Shown here: in pieces, positions 17,665 to 25,750 of the stretch
How positions within the stretch are numbered: the first letter of the stretch is position 1
Layout: the number at the start of each line of letters is the position of its first letter
NCBI GenBank assembly: GCA_045807745.1
Contig: JBJMGT010000036.1
Span: forward strand, 1-64,000
DNA: 64,000 bases
From: QHXQ01 sp045807745
GTDB taxonomy: Bacteria > Acidobacteriota > Blastocatellia > Pyrinomonadales > Pyrinomonadaceae
Reading direction: 5' to 3'
The notes under the pieces: generated by a model
Told to the model about the DNA's origin: nothing
The model's database searches: none
The model's input: only the letters and a program-made list of their open reading frames with translations
Position numbers and translations under genes: made by a program

Positions 17665-20526
17665 TTACTTACTGCCGCTCGTCTTATCCGTCATGGCCGT
17701 CCACGCGCCCGATTGAATGAAGCTCGCCCAGTAGAATGGGTGACTGCGATCAGTGGTCTTCGTCGTCGCGCCGAGTTCGCCGCCGAGTCCGCGCTGCGCG
17801 TCCGCGCTCGCACCCTGCGGCGCGCTTTTGATCATCGCTAACTGCACCTGTCTTAACGCTTCCGTCCGCCCTTCACCCCCTTGCAAGCGTCTGTAATACG
17901 CGACCATCAGATCGCGCGTCGCCGCATCCGAAACTTGCCACAGAGACATCACTTGCGCTTCCGATCCGGCCAGCACGAGCGCGCGCCGGAGACCATAGAC
18001 GCCTTCGCCGCTCTGCACGTCGCCCAAGCCCGTCTCGCACGCCGAGAGCACGACGAGCCGCGTGCCCCACAGATTCAAGCCGACCGCTTCGAGCGCCGTG
18101 AGCACACCGTCCTCGCCTGCGCCGCTCTGCCGCCGGTTCGCACCCGCGAGTGCGATGCCGGAGCGCAAGAGCGGATTCTCAGTCGGCGTTGGTGCGGCGG
18201 TGACGGCGGGCGCATCTGCCATCGGCTTGCCGTCGCCGAGCGCAAGCCCGCGCGTTTCGGTGGCCGCAGGCGGCGCGAGCGTTTGATCGGGCAGGAAGAA
18301 ACCATGCGTGGCGATGTGCAACACCGCCGGACTGTTTAATTGTTTGAGCGCCGCTTCGGTCGCCTGCCCTTCGGTCAGCACCTGCGCACCCGCGAGCGTA
18401 GTCTTCAACGCCGCCGCCTCTTCGGCCGTGCCCTTGAGCGCACTGAATTGTAACGTCCCCAAGTCGGCCGAGCGCAAGCCGCGCTCAGGCGCAACGCCCG
18501 CGCCCGGCCCCGCGCTGCCGAGATCAAACTGCGGGTTGGCCAAGACCAGCGGCGCGCTCTTGCTCTCGCTGCGCACCTGCAAGCGCAGCAGATCGCGCCC
18601 GCTCGTTAGATAAGTCAGTTGATAATTTTCGATCAGATAATGATCCTGCTCGTCCACCAACGCGGCGAAGGGGATCAGATTCAACGCGCCATCGGGCGAG
18701 AGAAAGAGTTGGCGCGTGTCGCCCAAGAGTTGCCGCACAGGACGCATTACTTGTTCGTCAAGCGCGCGCCCAAGTGCCCGCGTGTTCTTACTGTCGGGCC
18801 GCTTCAAGGCTGCACGAAACGCTGTGACCGCGCGCTCGATGTCGGCCGCCGCGCCGAGATCGACAGATGTGGGCGCGCCTTCGCGCTTGAGCACGTAAGC
18901 AGCGTAGCGCGGCTGGCCCAAGCGGTCGTCGCGCTTGGCGGTCTTGGCGTTGAAGGGTCTGTAAGCCACCAACTCGACGAGTGCCGCGCCCGGCGGGAGC
19001 GCCGCCTGCACGGGTGCAAGCGTCACGTCATGCGCCTGCGTGCTGAACTCCGCGCTGCGCGCGCTCACCTGTGCTTCCAACCGCTCAAGCTCGGCTTCGA
19101 GCTTAGTGCTCGCAGCCTGCCGGTCGGCCGCGGGCATCTGCCCCGCGCCTGCCAGCGTAATGGTGGCGAGTTGCGCGCGCGTGGCGGAGAGTTGATCGAG
19201 CAGCGTCTGCCCGGCCGGGTCGAGCCGCCGCCGCAAGTTGCCGATCTGATCGGCCACGGCGTCGAGCGCGCGCCCTTTCAGCCGCAGCACGGTCGTTAGG
19301 GCCATGCGCGCGGCCGCCGGGTCGCTCGCCGCTTGCCGCAGATTGAGCGAGACGGCCATGGCCGTCTCGAAGCTGAACGTGCCCATGTAGGCCAACTTCT
19401 GCCGCTCGGAGCCGGTCGTGAGCACGAGCGCGAGCGTGTGTTCGCGTATGTCGCTGGCGTGCGCCAGTGCCACCAACGCGCGGGCCGTCTCGTCCTTCGC
19501 TTCATAAAGCGTCGCCGCGTTTTCGTAAGCGTTGGCTAAGTCCGGATGCATGCCGCCTAGAATCTTTTCGTAGAGCGCAATCGCACCCTCGAAGTGCTGG
19601 CCGGCCAGTGCGAGATCGCCTTTCGACTGTTCGACCGCCGCCAGATTCATCATCGTCAGCGCGCGCAGAGGATGATCGGGGCCGAGCGATTTCTCGCTCA
19701 GGTCGAGCGCCACTTGCATCAGCTTCGCGGCCATCTCGTAGTCGCCCTTCACGCTGTAGAACTGCCCCACGTTGTTGACGAACGTGATGTAAGTCGGGTC
19801 GGTGGGCGCGAGCGTCTTTTCGTAGATGGTATACGCGCGGTCGTAAGTCGCTTCGGCCCGGTCGTAGTCTTTGTGTACCGTGTAGAGGGTCGCCAGACTG
19901 GTGAGCGTCTGCGCCACGGCCGGATTATCTGCGCCGAGTGTCTTCTCGTAGATCGCGAGCACGCGTTGATAGAGCGCTTCGGCGCGGGCCACTTCGCCGC
20001 GCGCGCCGTAGATCACGGCCAAGTTGTTTGTTAACTGCCCGACCATCGTGTGCTCCGCGCCGAGCACCTCCTCGTCGATGGCGATGGCGCGCTGCAAGGG
20101 CGGCTCGGCGCGCACGAGATCGCCGCTCAGATAATAAGAGAGACCGAGATTGCCGAGGATCGTGGCCAGCAACGCGTCCTTCGGCCCCTTGGCTTTCTCA
20201 ATGATGGCGGCCGCTCGTTCATAGAGCGGGACGGCGGTGGCGGCGTCGCCTTTGGCCGAATACATCAGCCCCAGATTATTGATGAAAGTGCCGACGTGCG
20301 GACTGTCGGGGCCGTGTTCGTGCGTCAGTATGTCGATGACTTGGCGCGTCAGCGTGATCGCCTCGTCGTAATGCCGCTCGTTGTAGAGCTTGCTCGCCTG
20401 CTCGCTCAGCGTTTCGGCTTCCTTTAACTTCCGCGTGGACTGCGCCGCCGCAGGTTGCGGCAGCGCGCCCAACAGGAGGAGACACGTTAAGAGCAAAGCA
20501 ACGCACCGAGGGCATGTTAAGTTCAT
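17665..20526 (-). CDS. Secreted TPR-CHAT (caspase-like) protein
   Basis: A 953-residue protein. A signal peptide (VALLLTCLLLLGALPQPAAAQ) is followed by about seven to eight 42-residue TPR units (ALYQRVLAIYEKTLGADNP type). A helical linker leads to a C-terminal CHAT protease domain with the catalytic pair in HIATHGFF (His) and LSACETGLG (Cys). CHAT domains are caspase-superfamily peptidases; this one would act outside the cytoplasm. A TTG at 20550 overlapping the methyltransferase stop is an alternative start, still giving a signal peptide. Its place inside the EPS cluster suggests a link to envelope functions, but targets are unknown. Confidence 0.9.
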   Translation of the reverse strand: MNLTCPRCVALLLTCLLLLGALPQPAAAQSTRKLKEAETLSEQASKLYNERHYDEAITLTRQVIDILTHEHGPDSPHVGTFINNLGLMYSAKGDAATAVPLYERAAAIIEKAKGPKDALLATILGNLGLSYYLSGDLVRAEPPLQRAIAIDEEVLGAEHTMVGQLTNNLAVIYGARGEVARAEALYQRVLAIYEKTLGADNPAVAQTLTSLATLYTVHKDYDRAEATYDRAYTIYEKTLAPTDPTYITFVNNVGQFYSVKGDYEMAAKLMQVALDLSEKSLGPDHPLRALTMMNLAAVEQSKGDLALAGQHFEGAIALYEKILGGMHPDLANAYENAATLYEAKDETARALVALAHASDIREHTLALVLTTGSERQKLAYMGTFSFETAMAVSLNLRQAASDPAAARMALTTVLRLKGRALDAVADQIGNLRRRLDPAGQTLLDQLSATRAQLATITLAGAGQMPAADRQAASTKLEAELERLEAQVSARSAEFSTQAHDVTLAPVQAALPPGAALVELVAYRPFNAKTAKRDDRLGQPRYAAYVLKREGAPTSVDLGAAADIERAVTAFRAALKRPDSKNTRALGRALDEQVMRPVRQLLGDTRQLFLSPDGALNLIPFAALVDEQDHYLIENYQLTYLTSGRDLLRLQVRSESKSAPLVLANPQFDLGSAGPGAGVAPERGLRSADLGTLQFSALKGTAEEAAALKTTLAGAQVLTEGQATEAALKQLNSPAVLHIATHGFFLPDQTLAPPAATETRGLALGDGKPMADAPAVTAAPTPTENPLLRSGIALAGANRRQSGAGEDGVLTALEAVGLNLWGTRLVVLSACETGLGDVQSGEGVYGLRRALVLAGSEAQVMSLWQVSDAATRDLMVAYYRRLQGGEGRTEALRQVQLAMIKSAPQGASADAQRGLGGELGATTKTTDRSHPFYWASFIQSGAWTAMTDKTSGSK

Positions 20527-20546
20527 AAGTTTTAGCGGCAACAGGC

Positions 20547-21293
20547 TCAAGCCACCTTGCGCGCGACGCAGATGGCCGAGACGCCGACGGGCAGATTGGC
20601 GCGGCTGAGCCAGTGGCGCTCTGCGCCAAACACGCGCCCGAACAGACCGTTCAGGGCCGCGACGTTGATGTTGTTCTCCGACGCGGGGCGCGCGCCCGTC
20701 AAGCGCATGACGAGCCGCCCCAGCAGGATCGGCGGCAAAAAAGTTATGTTGGCATAAGTCGCGCGCTCGACGCGCAAGCCCGCGCGCTCAACCGCGCTGC
20801 GCAACATGGGTAGCGTGTAACGCCGCCGATGATTGCTCACATCGTCCTGCACGCCCCACAGCCATTGAAACGCAGGCACGAACAACAGTGCACAGCCGCC
20901 GACCTTGAGCACGCGCTGCATCTCTTTCAGCCCTGCCACATCATCATCCAGATGCTCGACTACATCAAGCGCGGTGACGAGATCGAACGACGCGTCCCGG
21001 TACGGCAAAGCTTCGGCCGCGCCTTCCGCGACGGCCGTCAACCCACGCGCGCGGCAGAAGGCCAGCGCATCGGGCGACACGTCCACGCCTTCGGCCGTGC
21101 CGAAGCGCGCCAGCAACTCCAGATTCGCGCCCGTGCCGCAGCCCACGTCGAGTATGCGCGGGCGCGCGCCCGCCCCGCCCGGCAGCGTCGGCACGATGCG
21201 CGCGAGAAAGCTTTCGAGAATGCGCCGCCGCCCCGCGAACCACCAATGCGCGCCCTCGACCTCGTACATGATCGCGTAAGTGTGCTGCTGCAT
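20547..21293 (-). CDS. Class I SAM-dependent methyltransferase
   Basis: A 248-residue enzyme starting MQQHTYAIMYEVEGAHWWF, typical of EPS-cluster methyltransferases. The SAM site is shown by RILDVGCGTGANLELL, then GVDVSPDALAF and LVTALDVVEHLDDD. The C-terminal third has hydrophobic helices that may touch the membrane (TYANITFLPPILLGRLVM). The substrate is likely a lipid-linked sugar, by context only. Its stop overlaps a possible TTG start of the CHAT gene. Confidence 0.88.
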   Translation of the reverse strand: MQQHTYAIMYEVEGAHWWFAGRRRILESFLARIVPTLPGGAGARPRILDVGCGTGANLELLARFGTAEGVDVSPDALAFCRARGLTAVAEGAAEALPYRDASFDLVTALDVVEHLDDDVAGLKEMQRVLKVGGCALLFVPAFQWLWGVQDDVSNHRRRYTLPMLRSAVERAGLRVERATYANITFLPPILLGRLVMRLTGARPASENNINVAALNGLFGRVFGAERHWLSRANLPVGVSAICVARKVA

Positions 21294-21300
21294 AAATGCA

Positions 21301-21379
21301 AGTGCTGAGTCCTGAGTGCTGAGTCCTGAGTGAAAGCAAGTTGCCTTTACTCAGCACTCAGGACTCAGCACTCAGGACT
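21301..21379. repeat. Heptamer hairpin, AGTGCTG/AGTCCTG family
   Basis: Left arm 21301-21332, right arm 21349-21379, alternating AGTGCTG and AGTCCTG heptamers. The right arm writes the C-terminal VLSAES and stop of the gene ending at 21358. Confidence 0.9.
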
Positions 21380-22395
21380 TCTTTTATCCTTCCAAACCCG
21401 CACCAAGAATTGCGATTGTGCCAGGTGATGACGACAGCCTGTGCGTCGATCTCTTGCCACCAGGCGGCGAACTCGGCGCGTGTGATGTAGTGGGCGATGG
21501 GCGCGACGAAATGATCGAAGACGATTGTGTGTTGCTCGCGCCAGCCGAACGGGGCGATGGCGCTGAGATAATCGGCGTAGAACAGGTACGGCAGCACGGT
21601 GCGACGGCCGAGAGCGCTGCGCCCGAGCGGCGCGTAAATCAATTTCGTCGCGGCGTACATCAGCGCCGCCGGCAGCTTCGACAGATGCAAGAGCGTGCGC
21701 CGGCTGATGCGCGAGGTCACGCGCTCGCGCAAGGGTGAGACTAGATGGACGATCCAACCGTTGTTCTCCGCGCCGTAGACCCACGCGGACATGTGCCCGC
21801 TAGGTTTAACTTTAGCGACGAGCGCGCGGAAGCCGCCGCGCGGGTCGGGCAGGTGATGTAGCACCCCGACCGAGAAGGCATAGTCGAACACGCGCCGGAG
21901 CGGCAGCCGATAGATGTCCGCCTGCACGATGTGTGCGTTCTCAAGCTCGCGCGTCGCGGCGAATGCGGTCTCGACCGCGTCACCCAACTCTATGCCGACG
22001 ACATCACGCGCGCCCCAACGAGCGGCCAACTGCGTGTGTCGCCCCTTGCCGCAACCGCCTTCAAGCACGACCTTGGCGCGGAAGAACTCCGGCTCGACCG
22101 GCGTGAGCCAGCCGCGCAGCTGTTCGGCGTAACGCTCGTCCTGTTGCGTGAAGTGCTGCCACTGCCAGCCGAAGCTCGCGGCCGTCGCGGCGCTCTCCGG
22201 TGCGACCGCGTGCGCGTCTACGAAGCGCGGCACACCGCGTCGCACCGCGAACCGCGCGGTGCACGCACGACACGCCAACGCACCCGTCAACACCTCCGTC
22301 CACCCACGCCCCGACTCGCTCTCCGTGACCTCGGCCAAAACGATTTCGCCGCCGCACGCCGGACACGCGAGATACTGTAAGAGACGTTCTTTCAT
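21358..22395 (-). CDS. Methyltransferase with Trm112-like zinc-ribbon N-terminus
   Basis: A 345-residue protein. Residues 1-55 form a Trm112p-like ribbon with two cysteine pairs (CPACGG and CRACTA). A SAM methyltransferase domain follows, with VLEGGCGKGRHTQLA, VGIELGDAVE and FDYAFSVGVLHHLPDP. Such fusions are frequent in polysaccharide clusters. The substrate is unknown. It lies between the methyltransferase and the epimerase genes on the same strand, bracketed by heptamer hairpins on both sides. Confidence 0.88.
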   Translation of the reverse strand: MKERLLQYLACPACGGEIVLAEVTESESGRGWTEVLTGALACRACTARFAVRRGVPRFVDAHAVAPESAATAASFGWQWQHFTQQDERYAEQLRGWLTPVEPEFFRAKVVLEGGCGKGRHTQLAARWGARDVVGIELGDAVETAFAATRELENAHIVQADIYRLPLRRVFDYAFSVGVLHHLPDPRGGFRALVAKVKPSGHMSAWVYGAENNGWIVHLVSPLRERVTSRISRRTLLHLSKLPAALMYAATKLIYAPLGRSALGRRTVLPYLFYADYLSAIAPFGWREQHTIVFDHFVAPIAHYITRAEFAAWWQEIDAQAVVITWHNRNSWCGFGRIKEVLSAES

Positions 22396-22396
22396 A

Positions 22397-22522
22397 ACAG
22401 AGAGGTTAGAGGTCAGAGGTTAGAGATCAGTAAAAAACCATTCATGGAAACTTTGAGCTTTGAGATTGCAACTTTGAACTTTGCACTTAACTGATCTCTG
22501 ACCTCTGACCTCTGACCTCTGC
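22397..22522. repeat. Compound heptamer hairpin, AGAGGTY outer and ACTTTGA inner
   Basis: The outer arms are AGAGGTT/AGAGGTC (22397-22430) and CTGACCT/CTGATCT units (22491-22522). Between them lies a run of ACTTTGA/GCTTTGA/ACTTTGC heptamers (about 22446-22490). Two heptamer families are nested in one gap. It overlaps the end of the epimerase gene. Confidence 0.88.
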
Positions 22523-23476
22523 CTCATTGAACCATGCGACGAAGCGTTTGATGCCTGCCTCAATATTGGTCTGCGGGTCGTAGCCGAGCAGGCGGCGCGC
22601 TTTGGTGATGTCGGCGAACGTTTGCGGCACGTCGCCGGGCTGCATGGGCTGGCGGTTGATGACGGCCTTGCGGCCGAGCGCCTGTTCGAGCAGCGCGATC
22701 AGTTCACGCAATTCAACTGTGCGCGACTCGCCGAGGTTGATCGCTTCATACATGCTCGCGTCGTAATCAATCGCCGCGCGCACGCCCGCGATGATGTCGT
22801 CGATATAAGTGTAGTCGCGCCGCGTCGTGCCGTCGCCGAAGACGGGGACGGGCTGGCCCGCGCTGATGAGTTTCGCAAACTTGTGGATGGCGAGGTCGGG
22901 ACGCTGGCGCGCGCCATAGACCGTAAAGAACCTGAGCGCCACCGAGCGCAGACCGTGCAAGTGTGCGTAGGTGTGACAGAGCAACTCGCCCGCCGCCTTC
23001 GTCGCGGCGTAAGGCGAGATCGGCTGCCGCACGGGATCGTCTTCGCTGAACGGCACTTTGGCGTTGCTGCCGTAGACGGACGAGGACGAGCCGAAGACGA
23101 ACTGCCGCACCTTGTGTGCGCGCGCGAGTTCGAGCAGGTGGAGCGTACCCGTGATGTTCGTCTCCGTGTACAGGAGCGGCTCGCTAAGGCTCGGGCGCAC
23201 GCCTGCGCGCGCCGCCAGATGGACGACAACGGCGAACGGCGTCTGTTGGAACATTCGTGCGAGCGCAGACTGGTCGCGGATGTCCGCTTCGACGAGTTGG
23301 AAGTCTGCGCGCCCCAAGTACGGCGCGACGTTGGCGCGCTTCAAGGCGGGCGCGTAGAAGTCGTTGAAATCATCCACGACCGTCACGCGCCAGCGCCCTT
23401 CATTGAGCAGCCACGTGACGAGGTGCGACCCGATGAAGCCCGCGCCGCCGGTGACGAGTATGTCTTGTTGAGTCAT
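22487..23476 (-). CDS. NAD-dependent epimerase (UDP-glucuronate/UDP-glucose 4-epimerase type)
   Basis: A 329-residue extended-SDR enzyme. VTGGAGFIGSHLVTWLL binds NAD; the catalytic Tyr-Lys is in PYAATKAAGELL, with the Ser in FGSSSSVYG. ARAGVRPSLSEPLLY and RDYTYIDDI fit the nucleotide-sugar 4-epimerase group, probably making an activated sugar for the EPS. The final residues (EVRGQRSEIS) are translated heptamer repeat. Confidence 0.9.
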   Translation of the reverse strand: MTQQDILVTGGAGFIGSHLVTWLLNEGRWRVTVVDDFNDFYAPALKRANVAPYLGRADFQLVEADIRDQSALARMFQQTPFAVVVHLAARAGVRPSLSEPLLYTETNITGTLHLLELARAHKVRQFVFGSSSSVYGSNAKVPFSEDDPVRQPISPYAATKAAGELLCHTYAHLHGLRSVALRFFTVYGARQRPDLAIHKFAKLISAGQPVPVFGDGTTRRDYTYIDDIIAGVRAAIDYDASMYEAINLGESRTVELRELIALLEQALGRKAVINRQPMQPGDVPQTFADITKARRLLGYDPQTNIEAGIKRFVAWFNEAEVRGQRSEIS

Positions 23477-23607
23477 GAAAGATTAGCGTGCGCCGCCATA
23501 GGATACGCCCACCGGCAGCACGCGAAAGGCGCAAAGCTAACACGGCGGCCGCGCGCCCGACAAGCGCGTGCGTGTTTGTAATTGTGCGGCGCGTCGTCAG
23601 TTCGGAC

Positions 23608-24594
23608 TTAGAATTCGACCCACGTCCCCGTGCCCTGCGCTTGCGCCTGTTGATAGACGTATGCGGCGGCCGCTAAATCTTCCGCGCCTATGCCCAACGA
23701 TTTGAAGAGCGTGATCTCATCCGGCGCAGTGCGCCCCGGATGTTGACCAGTTAACACCTCGCCGAGTTCGGCGCGGATGTGCGCCGGCGTGATCGCGCCT
23801 TCGCTGATGGCCAACAGATAATCGCCGGCTTCGTTGCGCGCGGACTCGCGGCTGTCAACAAAGAGTGTGGCGGCGACGACGACGCCAGCGTCCAACTCGC
23901 GCGCGTTGGGTGTGCAAGCGCCGACGGCATTGATGTGCGCGCCGGCCCTTATCCACTCGCGGCGCAGGACGGGCGTGCGCGCGTTCGTCGCGGTCACGAT
24001 CAAGTCCGCGCCACGCACCGCCCGCTCTACGCTCGTCATCGGTTCAACCGAAAACGCATAAGCAGTGCGCACACTATCAGCCAACGCTTGCGCGTGCTCA
24101 ATGTCGCGACTGACGATGCGCACGCGTTTGAGCGCACGCACCTCGGCCAAAGCGGCCAAGTGCGCGCGCGCCTGCACGCCCGCGCCGATAAGCGCAAGTT
24201 CACACGCGGCGGGCAGCGCTAACGCTTGCGTGGCAAGAGCGGAGACGGCCGCCGTGCGTATGGCCGTGATCGCGGAGGCGTTCATCAGCGCCAGCGGCTC
24301 GCCGGTCGTGCCGCTAAAGAGCAGCACGCCGCCTTGATGCGCGTCCAAGTTTCTCGTCGAGTTGTCGGGGAAGACGCAGATCGCTTTCAGCCCGTATAGC
24401 GCGTCCGCGCCGGAGCGATAAGCGGGCATTGAGCTTAGCACTCCCTTCGCACCGAGCGGATTGAAGATCGTGCGCAAGGGTTGTTGCACCTCACCGCGCG
24501 CGTGCGCCGCGAGCGCAGCGCCCATGACCGCGATGCACGCGTGCATGGGCAGCAGCGCGATGACCTCATCATGTGTGAGTATGAGCAGCTTCAA
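23608..24594 (-). CDS. Ornithine cyclodeaminase / mu-crystallin family protein
   Basis: A 328-residue protein with the Rossmann motif LALIGAGVQARAHL, and upstream NLDAHQGGVLLFSGTTGEPLA typical of the family. It may be an ornithine cyclodeaminase, alanine dehydrogenase or a ketimine reductase. The start is taken as TTG at 24594 because this TTG overlaps the stop of the preceding gene (TTGA) and fits the conserved N-terminus KLLILTHDEV; upstream in-frame sequence is unlike the family. Cotranscribed with the PEBP gene. Confidence 0.85.
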   Translation of the reverse strand: MKLLILTHDEVIALLPMHACIAVMGAALAAHARGEVQQPLRTIFNPLGAKGVLSSMPAYRSGADALYGLKAICVFPDNSTRNLDAHQGGVLLFSGTTGEPLALMNASAITAIRTAAVSALATQALALPAACELALIGAGVQARAHLAALAEVRALKRVRIVSRDIEHAQALADSVRTAYAFSVEPMTSVERAVRGADLIVTATNARTPVLRREWIRAGAHINAVGACTPNARELDAGVVVAATLFVDSRESARNEAGDYLLAISEGAITPAHIRAELGEVLTGQHPGRTAPDEITLFKSLGIGAEDLAAAAYVYQQAQAQGTGTWVEF

Positions 24595-25181
24595 CGTTTG
24601 AACCGCCCCAGCAACTGCCCTTCGTCCAGTATGTGCCCGTACATCGCTTTGAGCAGGTCTTGTTTGGTCGCGCCCGCTGGGAGATTCAATTCGGCGTTGA
24701 GCGCATAGAGTTTGAAGTAGTAACGATGCGTGCCGTCGGGCGGACACGGGCCGCCATAGCCGAGCTTCCCGAAATCATTCTTACCCTGCTGCCCGCCGCC
24801 CGCGAGCGCTTCTAGCGCGGGCACGTTCTCCGGCAACGTCTTCGTCGCGGGCGACAGGTTATAAGCCACCCAATGCACCCACGTCCCGCGCGGCGCATCT
24901 GGGTCGTCAACGACGAGCGCAAGCGCCTTCGTCTCCGCCGGCACATCGCCCCACGCCAGCGGCGGCGACACGTTCGCCCCCGCGCACGTGTACTGCACAG
25001 GGATCATGCCGCCCTCCTGAAACGCTGTGCTCGTCAACTTAATCGTCCGTCGCTCCGCCCCGCCCGCGCCCGCTTGCTGCTCCGCTGCGCCGTTCGCGTT
25101 CTCGCCCCCCTGCGGTTGATTGCGATGACAACTACAGCACAACATGAACGCGAAACACCAGAGACAGATTTTCCAAAGCAT
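24591..25181 (-). CDS. YbhB/YbcL (PEBP, Raf-kinase-inhibitor-like) lipoprotein
   Basis: A 196-residue PEBP-fold protein. PVQYTCAGANVSPPLAW, VDDPDAPRGTWVHWVAYN and GGPCPPDGTHRYYFKLYAL are the family ligand-site motifs. The N-terminus from the ATG at 25181 is a lipoprotein signal with the lipobox LCCSC, so it is likely anchored in the envelope. The ligand is unknown. Its stop overlaps the TTG start of the ornithine-cyclodeaminase-like gene. Confidence 0.9.
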   Translation of the reverse strand: MLWKICLWCFAFMLCCSCHRNQPQGGENANGAAEQQAGAGGAERRTIKLTSTAFQEGGMIPVQYTCAGANVSPPLAWGDVPAETKALALVVDDPDAPRGTWVHWVAYNLSPATKTLPENVPALEALAGGGQQGKNDFGKLGYGGPCPPDGTHRYYFKLYALNAELNLPAGATKQDLLKAMYGHILDEGQLLGRFKR

Positions 25182-25352
25182 TTTCAGACTCCATACACCG
25201 CAAGCTGATACACATAACATTATTGCCGAAAGTGATAAGGCTTATACCATGTTGCTTTGCCTGTAAATTTAGCGCGCCTGTCACAAGTTTAAATTATTCC
25301 CTCAAGTGCGTGTAGAATATATTCTCTTTAATCATATTCAATGGAGGGTGAC
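25182..25352 (+). promoter_or_regulatory. AT-rich leader of the TIR-STAND operon
   Basis: About 170 bp, clearly richer in A/T than the EPS DNA to its left. TAGAAT at 25313-25318 could be a -10 box, with TTTAAA at 25288-25293 upstream at a long spacing; this is a weak call. GGAGGG at 25343-25348 is a good ribosome binding site for the small TIR gene. The region also has to drive the divergent PEBP gene. Confidence 0.4.
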
Positions 25353-25739
25353 ATGGCAAAAGTCTTTATTAGTCACCGTACAGTTGATATGCTAGAGGCG
25401 ATCCGTTTAGCCGAAGCAATCCGCAGTGCCGGACATAATGTCTGGCTTGATGATTGGGAGATTGCAGTAGGTGATAATATTGTTGAGCGGATAAATAAAG
25501 GACTAAATGATGCGGACTATGTTGCGCTTTGTCTTTCAGCTCATGGCGTAATGAGTAAGTGGATAAGCCAGGAATGGATGACAACCCTAGCCCGTCAATT
25601 AAATTCTGAATCGGTAAAACTATTACCAGTTCGTCTCACTGGCGACGATCTACCTGCAATTTTGGCTGGTATCAGATATGCAGATTTAGCTGCAAGTTGG
25701 TCAAAAGGTCTATCAAGTCTTTTGAAAGCAATTCGATGA
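25353..25739 (+). CDS. Stand-alone TIR-domain protein with catalytic glutamate
   Basis: A 128-residue protein that is essentially one TIR domain. Strand A is KVFISHR, the BB-loop region is WLDDWEIAVGDNI, and the key motif is WISQE with W70 and E74, the WxxxE glutamate needed for NAD cleavage in enzymatic TIRs. KLLPVRLTGDDLP gives the later strand. The ATG at 25353 is chosen for its GGAGGG site. It lies 11 bp before the TIR-STAND gene, clearly one operon, and is AT-rich. By analogy with bacterial TIR immunity proteins, it is likely the NADase effector. Confidence 0.9.
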   Translation: MAKVFISHRTVDMLEAIRLAEAIRSAGHNVWLDDWEIAVGDNIVERINKGLNDADYVALCLSAHGVMSKWISQEWMTTLARQLNSESVKLLPVRLTGDDLPAILAGIRYADLAASWSKGLSSLLKAIR

Positions 25740-25750
25740 TATAACTAGTC

